Shown here: positions 57,258 to 64,000 of the stretch, in pieces | Layout: every line of letters starts with the position of its first letter | Numbering within the stretch: the stretch's first letter is position 1 | Origin: Stachybotrys elegans | Lineage: Eukaryota > Ascomycota > Sordariomycetes > Hypocreales > Stachybotryaceae | NCBI GenBank assembly: GCA_020746835.1 | Contig: JAGPNK010000005.1 | Location: forward strand, 1,612,001 to 1,676,000 | Length of the DNA: 64,000 nt | Direction of reading: 5' to 3' | Position numbers and translations under genes: made by a program | Notes under the pieces: model-generated | Told to the model about the DNA's origin: nothing | Seen by the model: only the letters and a program-made list of their open reading frames with translations | The model's database searches: none

Positions 57258-59309
57258 TCAAGAAGCTGCCGCCCTGCGTTCCTGTTTGGCCATCTTCTTC
57301 TGTCCCCTCATGCTCTTCCTCGGACGGCTCTTCTTGTGGATAGCCAGCACACGCTTCTTGTTGTTCAGCCACCCATGAATGGGCTTGCGTGCTCCAATAA
57401 ACCGTCCTTCGGGAGCGAACACATCCACGACGGGCCAGCTGGGCTCGCCTGGGTCGCGCGGCTCGTCGCCAAATATGTCGGCACCATTGGGCAGCAGGCC
57501 GTCGCCCCGAACGTTCTGCTCTGCACGCTCCAGGCTTCTCTTTCGCACCTGGGCCACGACCTCGACGTAGCCCACGCCCTCGATCAGGATATCAATGGAG
57601 AGGACGCGGAACGGCAGTTTTTCAACCTTTAGCCCGACAGCGTTCTTGCGCGTGAGCGGACCGGCCCGCTCCCTGGTCACATCGTGCGAAAGCTGGAAGG
57701 ACCCTGCGAGCCTCATCTTCTCCCCTGCTCCGGGGATAGTGATGTTCTCGACACCAGGAGACTCGCGAGTCTGCTCTTGGAAAGCAACTGCCTTCTCGTT
57801 TATGGTGATGTGCTCCTTGAGGGGCGTGAAATTATACATGAGAAAGACGAGGTCAGAGGTTCGTGGCGTCAAGCGAATGAGACCTCCGCCAAGCAACAGA
57901 GACCGGCCCGACTTGACGCTGGCTTGCTCGGGAACAATTCTCTTCTTCATGATCAGGGACTGGCGGTGCTCCTCCTTTACAAAAAGATCCAGGTCACTTC
58001 TGGCAAGACCAGGCAGATCGATGAGCTCGCCTTTACCCCTTCCAAAGGGAATACGAATCGGCGATGCGGTGGTGCCGGGGAGAGACGAGACCACCGGCAT
58101 CATCGGGTAATCCGTTGCCGGCTGAGGGGGTGGTAGGAGATCGCCTAGGTCCTCGGGTTTCCAGTCCTCCTCATTCTTGGCCGTGACTGATTCTGGCGCA
58201 GCAGCTTCTCTCGGAAACAGAGACACAGATGTCGTCTCGGCGGGCTCGCTGACGCGGCCTTTGGGGAACACGGCTTCAAAGAGCTGACTCTTTCCCACGT
58301 TGACCTTTCCGACCATCCATCCGCCCCCTCCACGGTTCCAAATGTCCTCTTTCAGTTCCTTTGTCCACCATGCACGCTTCGCGCTCACGCACTTGAGGCT
58401 ACCCAGACGGACCCTGTCGCCGAGCCGCCCGAGAGCATCGCGCAGCACCTCTCGGAGATATGGCATCATCGAGTCCACCATCTCTTTCGTCGGAGCCAGA
58501 AGATCACTGCGCGTGATGATGAAGCTCATCTCTGTTTTGCGATCATGGTGGTACTTGGCGCTCCGCGAACGACGGTTCTTGCTTCGCAGGTCAATGTCGC
58601 CTAGAAGGACGTTGAGACGGGGGATGAGCGACATGGGAAAGTCGGCGGCGTCGATGACGTGGTAGATGTGGTTGTACTTGTGAGGCGACTCTTCAATCGT
58701 GTCGCGTAGAGATTCGACAGTCGGGTGGTGCATCTGGATGCTTGCGCTCTCGCCCGAAGCGTTATAGTAGAGAAGATCGTGGCATCTTTCGCAAATGGGC
58801 GGCTTCTCTAGATGAGTCGTGTCTGGCGCTTCCGACGCAATCATGGTATCCGTACTGATCCCAAGCGCTTCCAGTTGGCTCGCATCCACCGACTTCAGCA
58901 CATTTCCCACCAAATCATCCTCCTCCAGCTGTTCAGGTGTCGCCTCTCGTCTCGTCGGTCGCATCCATTGTCGGACCCTCTTGCTCTCCTCATTAAAGTA
59001 CCCAAAGCCCTTGGGATCGCTCGTCTGGGAAAAGGCGCCGCAGCCGCTGCAAGTCAAGGGCAGCTTCCGATGGGGTAGCTCGACTGATTCTGTTGGCGTC
59101 GATGCATGCGGCTCAGAGGCTGTACCGACAGCCTGGGTGTGGTTTAGGCGACATTGGCGAAACGTCGTCGGCGATGGAGTTCGCGGGCTTCGTGAAGTGC
59201 TATACCGTCCCGCTGCGGGACACAGGAAAGCCAGAACACCGGGAGGATGAGAAGCCTCTGCTATTCGCAGGGCCCTATTGAGGCATCGCCCTGCCAGTGC
59301 CCGATGCAT
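57258..59309 (-). CDS. GEP3: Mitochondrial circularly permuted GTPase Gep3 (YqeH-like)
   Basis: Yeast Gep3/Mtg3 is a mitochondrial GTPase needed for small-ribosomal-subunit assembly. Intronless, 683 residues. Leader rich in Arg/Ser at the N-terminus. Two Cys pairs (TCSGCG and ICERCHDL) form a zinc-binding site. GTPase motifs come in permuted order: HVIDAADFPMSLIPRLN (before G4), TRSDLL (G4, degenerate from NKxD), SAKRAWW (G5), GKVNVGKSQLFEAVF (G1), then DLPGLARSD (G3). This order is the hallmark of the YlqF/YqeH class. A C-terminal region with VEVVAQVRKRSL and FAPEGRFIGARKPIHGWL follows. It starts 288 bases from the divergent mL61 gene. Confidence 0.94.
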   Translation of the reverse strand: MHRALAGRCLNRALRIAEASHPPGVLAFLCPAAGRYSTSRSPRTPSPTTFRQCRLNHTQAVGTASEPHASTPTESVELPHRKLPLTCSGCGAFSQTSDPKGFGYFNEESKRVRQWMRPTRREATPEQLEEDDLVGNVLKSVDASQLEALGISTDTMIASEAPDTTHLEKPPICERCHDLLYYNASGESASIQMHHPTVESLRDTIEESPHKYNHIYHVIDAADFPMSLIPRLNVLLGDIDLRSKNRRSRSAKYHHDRKTEMSFIITRSDLLAPTKEMVDSMMPYLREVLRDALGRLGDRVRLGSLKCVSAKRAWWTKELKEDIWNRGGGGWMVGKVNVGKSQLFEAVFPKGRVSEPAETTSVSLFPREAAAPESVTAKNEEDWKPEDLGDLLPPPQPATDYPMMPVVSSLPGTTASPIRIPFGRGKGELIDLPGLARSDLDLFVKEEHRQSLIMKKRIVPEQASVKSGRSLLLGGGLIRLTPRTSDLVFLMYNFTPLKEHITINEKAVAFQEQTRESPGVENITIPGAGEKMRLAGSFQLSHDVTRERAGPLTRKNAVGLKVEKLPFRVLSIDILIEGVGYVEVVAQVRKRSLERAEQNVRGDGLLPNGADIFGDEPRDPGEPSWPVVDVFAPEGRFIGARKPIHGWLNNKKRVLAIHKKSRPRKSMRGQKKMAKQERRAAAS

Positions 59310-59597
59310 TTAGTCTTGCTGGCGAGATGGGTTGTTTCAAGTCTCTGGGCGCAGCTCTGCTGCCGCTTGCTATTCTACTTCCTGCACCTCCTAAACCGAG
59401 TCGCGTGCCACTTTAACCAAAATTTTTGGAGCTACTACTAAGGTGCGAAGCCCACCATACACATGCGCAGCGTGCTCGGATGATTAACCGGACCGGCGCT
59501 ACAGGGGCGTCCCAAATTTCGAAGCTGCATCTTTGCAATCCCGTTATACCATCCTCCCGAGTCGTTTTCAACAATTGAAACCAGACTCGCTTGAAAA

Positions 59598-60374
59598 ATG
59601 AGGTCATTAGGAGAGAGGTTGCACCTCTTGAGAAAGGTATTTTCTCCTTGCCACAGATTATCGTCAAGCTATTGCTAACCATCTCCCAGGCTGTATGAGT
59701 TTCTATTCCCCAACACCCAACGAGTCTTCTGACATTCTCCAGCTCATCAACCTACGATGCGGTCCTGGCGCAGCTATCCTTCCTCCCGAGGTGTCGAGGA
59801 TTCACCTTGACTTTGCCGCCCGAATCAACGGCGGCCACATGGGCCCAAGGTGAGCTTTGCGCCGCCCGATAGCTCTTGAACTATTCGACTGACGACTCCC
59901 TGCAGGAAATTCTGGCGCCAGTATCTTCCTCGACTGAAATACCACAACCCCTCCGTCCCTATGATCGTCAACCGCCATGACGTACAGACAAGCGAACCGA
60001 TGCTCACCATCTATATGCGGACCAACATGGAGCCCGGCACCCCTACTCCCATCATTACCTCCGCCACCCAGCCCGAGTCCTCCTTCACCAACTTCTCCAA
60101 AGCACCGCCGCCAGGCCCCAACGAGCGCATAATTCAGATCAACGCAAAGAATATGCATTCAAACGCAATCTGCGACCGTCTATTGGCTGCTACCAACGCA
60201 ATTATTCTGAAGCCCACCAAGGAAGAGGCCGCAGAGATCAAGGATCTGGAAGACATGAGACAAAAGGGCCTGGTGGATCGTGAGCGCATGAGAGCAATCC
60301 AGGCCGAGAAGAAGAAGGAACAAGACATGCTGAAGAGAGCCAGAGCTGCTGGAGGCGATGAAGATGATGCCTAA
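59598..60374 (+). CDS. MRP49: Mitochondrial ribosomal protein mL61 (Mrp49), CI-B8/L51 domain
   Basis: Large-subunit mitochondrial ribosomal protein with the thioredoxin-like L51/S25/CI-B8 domain. Exons 59598-59636, 59690-59692 (three bases, GCT), 59743-59849 and 59906-60374 give 205 residues. A single intron 59637-59742 would give 204; both keep the frame, and I count the tiny exon as probable, not certain. The first exon encodes MRSLGERLHLLRK and the third opens LINLRCGPGAAILPPEV. The KFWRQYLPRLKYHNPSVPMIVNR block is the domain signature. The C-terminal extension is Lys/Glu-rich and likely coiled-coil. Both candidate introns have GT donors, CTAAC/CTGAC branch sequences and CAG acceptors. Confidence 0.88.
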
Positions 60375-60624
60375 GGGAAGGCCTGTGTAAGAGACCTGTA
60401 TTTGTATAACCCATTAGACATATATGTGGTAGTGCATTTTGTCGCATATATTGTATAGTACCTCATGTTCGATTGACACGCTGATATGGCCTACTTGTTC
60501 TATGCTGCAACTTGTGGGACTTGATACATCATCTTCTCAAGTACCAGCCTTGCAGAACCGCTCCATCCCTTGGTCAGCCAGAACCGAAATCTTCGTGGGC
60601 TTTCCAAGTCACCCCGCCATCTGA

Positions 60625-63600
60625 TTATTTGAGACCGAACCCTTCGCTCTCCATTACGGCTCTCCAGAGCATAGCTTCCAATCTCTCCTTTGACTTGTAC
60701 CTCCAAAGAGACAATAGGTTGAAGCAGGTCCTGGCGATTGGAAACCTGCCACAGTCATCACCCAGACAAGAGAGCTTGATTGAAAGGGTCGTCGCCCCCA
60801 TTGCGGGGATGCGATCACTCCCTGTGATGAACAGCAGCATTCTGCGCTGATCACCAGGGCTTGCCTGATGAAATGTTTCCCAGAACCATGACACAACGGG
60901 CTCCTGCCCGTCGGGTTTTGGAGTGCCCCAGTTGTCATACTGTGCAACAGCCCTCAATGAGGAGATGTCCAAAGATTCATCCGACCCGCGAACAAGCAGC
61001 TCAATCTCCTCTGGCCGAAATAATGAAAAGGCGTTGCCTCCACACACAGTGTAGAACCCTCGTTTGAACGGTTCAAACTGTCGAGTGACCGATACATCAA
61101 GGATATAGCGAACATACAGGTCAACATACTCCCGTCGGTTGTGGTTGGTTACTGGTTTGCGCTCGCCTCCAGGGCATAGCGGCACCGATGTGGTTGTACC
61201 GTATTTGTCTACTTCCACGACAAAATCAAGCGAGAAGGTCTTCTCGACGTCACCATCGTAGTCGAGCAACTGCTTCAAGCCGCGAGCCAGCCGTGGTCGG
61301 AACTCAGCCAAGTCTTCCAAAGTGTACCTCAGAACAGGCCGAGGGTGACTGGATGGTGCCAAACTATGAGAGGGCGCCGATGCCAAGAGCTTTCGGAACG
61401 CAACTGGAGGAAGCGCGACGTCAATGATGGTTGAGTTGTAGATGGCCAGGCCCATTACAATTCCGACCAGATAGAATTGGTCAGAATTTTCGAAAGAGTT
61501 GGGGTTGAAGTAGCAGCACTGAGAGTCCTCGTCAAAGACAAACATCCCTGATGCGCAGTTAGCATGCAGCATCATGCCTCGATTTATGGCTGTTCTTACC
61601 GTGCTCTGGGTTGAAGACGTCCCTCACGAGGAGCAGAAACCATTCTTTCCGCAAGCCGCCTGCGTCAATTCCCTCCTCTCCACTGAATGTTATGCGAAGA
61701 CGCTTTTTGAGGTCTTCGCCTCCGCTTCCAATGACTTCGCTAACCGTCGTAAGACTATCTTCAACCAAGCAATCACGCCGTACACTCAGTGACAGGAATT
61801 GCGTGGCGTTCTTGTTGTTCATGATGTTCTCGAACCAAGCATCGCGCGCTTTCATCTCCATTTGCCTCTTTGCATCGTGCTCGAGAATTTGTGTCTTGGC
61901 CCAAATGCTAAGAAGAAACGGATATTGGCAAAATGTGAACTTTGCCTTCTTCGACTCCCATGCCTCGAAATCGCCCACCAAGTCGATATAGTCAATCATT
62001 GAGTTGTAGAAATCGCTGGTCGGTAGAGGCTGAGGATTCCAACGCGTGTCGGTTGGTACAGGGAGAGCCTCGCTGGTTCTTCGACCAGCCGCCATATTGT
62101 TGGCAGCAAACATCAATGCCAAAACACGTGAAGCAGCCTTTATCTGCCAGTCATCTGCGTACGGTGTCTTCTTGATGGCTTCCTTCGACTTCTTGGAGGA
62201 GCTCGATGCCCCGATCTCGTCATGCAGTGATGCACCAGATCTTCCTGTTGGCATGAGCGGGATCAGCCCAGCAGTGATATCAACTTTGGTGTCTTGCTTC
62301 TTCTCATTCATGCGCAGCACCCGGTAAGACAGGAAGCCCGACACCAAGTCCTTTGCCTGAACGAACCGATCCGCGGGGTACCTCGCGAACCAAACGGTAA
62401 GCTGGTTGTGGCATTCGGCGGATGAATTGGAGATGAGACCAATTATGCGCTTGATGACACCGGAATGCTGGCCAGACATAGGACCTGACTTTGGTCCAGA
62501 GGTGTTTCTTTGCAGAGGTGCCCTCGAGGCTGGCCGTGGGTCTACGTCCGGCTGGAGGAGTCCTCGAAAGAACCTTGGCTCAGATTGCAGTAGGGGATTC
62601 TCCAACATGAGCAGAAGGAATCGGAGATCGCCCGGCTCTGACATGGGACGTCCTGGGCGCTTCAGCATCACCTCGATTGCTTTGAGCAGGACTCTTTGGA
62701 TGTGCTCCTGCGCAAGCAAGAGGGTTCGCTCTAAACCCTGGAGTTCCCGCTGAGCCAGTGGCGAGCAAGTAGGATCCTGGCTTTGCTCTTCGTATACCCT
62801 GAACCACCCCTCGGCTACATTCAGCACGGTCATGTACCACTCAGAAAGCTCCGCCCAGTTGATCTGTGGTGACTTGGAGGGCGTGGTTGTCGTGGCGCCG
62901 TGATCAGGGGGTTGGGAAACCGATCTCGAATTTACCATGTTGCCTTGCCCTCCGGTCCACCAAGTCCCATTCTCTGCGAAATCTCCAACAAGCAGCATCT
63001 TTGCGTCGAATCCAGCGAAGCCCGTACTAGTTGATGTCGGATCGTGTACCGATGGTTTGGGTTGGTTCGCATTGTCTCGTGAAGCCACGGGTTTACGACG
63101 AACGGCCTCGCATCCATTTCGCATAGGAGCACGGCCATTATGGGACAAAAAGGCGTTATTAATGCTTTCGAACGAGTTCAGACAAGATACGATGTAATCT
63201 TCAAGGGGTTTGAAAATCCGCCTGGCCTCGTCTTCGGCGCTCAATGGCGTTGGTGGAGGCTGCTTCAAGGCATTATTGGACGGGTTTGCTGGCCTCGCCG
63301 ATGCGGGATGCGTGGAGGGTGAAAATCTGGAATTGGGAGAAGAAGCAACTGGACTTTTGTGCAGCGTTGGTTCTTCGTCGAAGACAAAGCGAGGGACATA
63401 GCCAGCGGAGCCTTGACTTCCTATCGGTTCCTGATTACTCCGAATGGGGAGGGTATAGCCACGACCAGCAGCATCGCTTTTAGGCATATGCCCCCCTGGC
63501 GGAACAGGAGTGGTTTCTGCTCGTTTGACGTGCTTGCTAGAAAGTCTTCTTGATATGTATGCACTGAGACACTGATGGACCAGGTGCTTCGTGTGTCCCA

Positions 63601-64000
63601 AAGATAATGGTGATGCTGCACAGCGTAAACATGATGTCCGATGTGCAGGTCATAGGTGCTTACCTTTGCCATGAACTACTCCAAATGATGCTTGTCTAGT
63701 ATGATCCCGCCTCTGGCTCTCGGCATCTTGGTCTGCAATGGGCAAGGGTACTAGGTCATTGACCGTCGAACATATCGTACACTTAAAGACCTTGAGATCT
63801 TTGGGCCACCTCACCAACGAGGCGCAAGTCATGCAGTTGCCGGTTATAAAGTCCTTGCTGCCGGCCGATAGACCAGCCCGCGTGTGCGTTCTCGAAGTCT
63901 GCTTCTTAGATATCTTGCCATCATCGTCAACCCAGTCCAGATCCAGGGTTAGGGCGCTCGATGAAGCTTGCTCTTTCTTCTTGCCTCCCAGAAGAGCGGG
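60625..64000 (-). CDS. HUL4: HECT ubiquitin ligase, Hul4 type (5' end outside window)
   Basis: E3 ligase that carries ubiquitin on its own cysteine. Visible exons on the minus strand: beyond 64000 to 63664, 63615-61600 and 61547-60625, 1091 residues shown; the start codon is missing. The visible N-terminal part has a Cys finger, C-X2-C-X14-C-X2-C (CMTC to CTIC). It is followed by the ASPLSLGHTKHLVHQCLSAY junction after a 48-nt intron, then a long helical scaffold. The HECT domain starts near LRITFSGEEGIDAGGLRKEWF and ends at ESEGFGLK. The catalytic cysteine lies in ARTCFNLLSLWRY (codon at 60724-60726) and is intact. The finger and size favour Hul4 over Rsp5, since no WW or C2 domain is seen. 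Confidence 0.92.

Overview
This window is nuclear DNA from a filamentous ascomycete (Pezizomycotina, most likely Sordariomycetes). Coding exons are broken by short introns, mostly 48-125 nt, with GT..AG ends and CTAAC/CTGAC-type branch sequences. Many proteins resemble yeast or animal ones but keep filamentous-fungal gene structures. Intergenic DNA is pyrimidine/purine-skewed and carries TAGGTA-type tracts. I see no plasmid, phage, CRISPR, rRNA or tRNA signature. Assignments rest on reading motifs and families by eye; no search was run.

I support twenty protein-coding genes. Left part (4.7-15.4 kb): an Ssn6/Cyc8 (RCM-1) corepressor whose reading frame is broken twice in C-runs, ribosomal protein L3, a conserved protein of unknown function with a possible mitochondrial leader, anthranilate synthase component I, and on the minus strand an unknown disordered, nuclear-looking protein. 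Middle (20.9-41.2 kb): a Y-family translesion polymerase (iota-like), a DUF726/TMCO4-type putative alpha/beta hydrolase, a DENN-domain protein with an embedded C1 finger, a TRAPPC13-type trafficking subunit and a KH-domain protein of the KHDC4 type. Right part (42.4-64 kb): acetolactate synthase regulatory subunit ILV6, ornithine carbamoyltransferase, a Tag1-like vacuolar membrane protein, the tri-snRNP protein Snu66/SART1, alpha-SNAP Sec17, a GatC/Gta3-type amidotransferase subunit, the PP1 regulator Ypi1, the mitochondrial circularly permuted GTPase Gep3, the mitochondrial ribosomal protein mL61 (Mrp49), and the C-terminal part of a Hul4-type HECT ubiquitin ligase that runs off the right edge.

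The genes are mostly housekeeping, but two local themes stand out. Three amino-acid biosynthesis genes (tryptophan, branched-chain and arginine pathways) have perfect or near-perfect Gcn4/CPC-1 boxes close to their starts, which fits cross-pathway control; ILV6 and ornithine carbamoyltransferase lie tail to tail. Between 55.4 and 60.4 kb, three of four genes serve mitochondrial translation, and two of them (GEP3 and mL61) share a 288-bp divergent promoter.

Large gene-free stretches (1-4.7, 15.4-20.9, 26.4-29.4, 33.0-37.8 and 48.7-51.2 kb) hold low-complexity tracts and small tandem repeats. I found no clearly new system. The most unusual structures are an apparent 3-nt exon in the mL61 gene, two stop-free introns of length divisible by three (TRP2, SNU66), a 22-nt exon in the KH gene, and the twin C-run frameshifts in ssn6.
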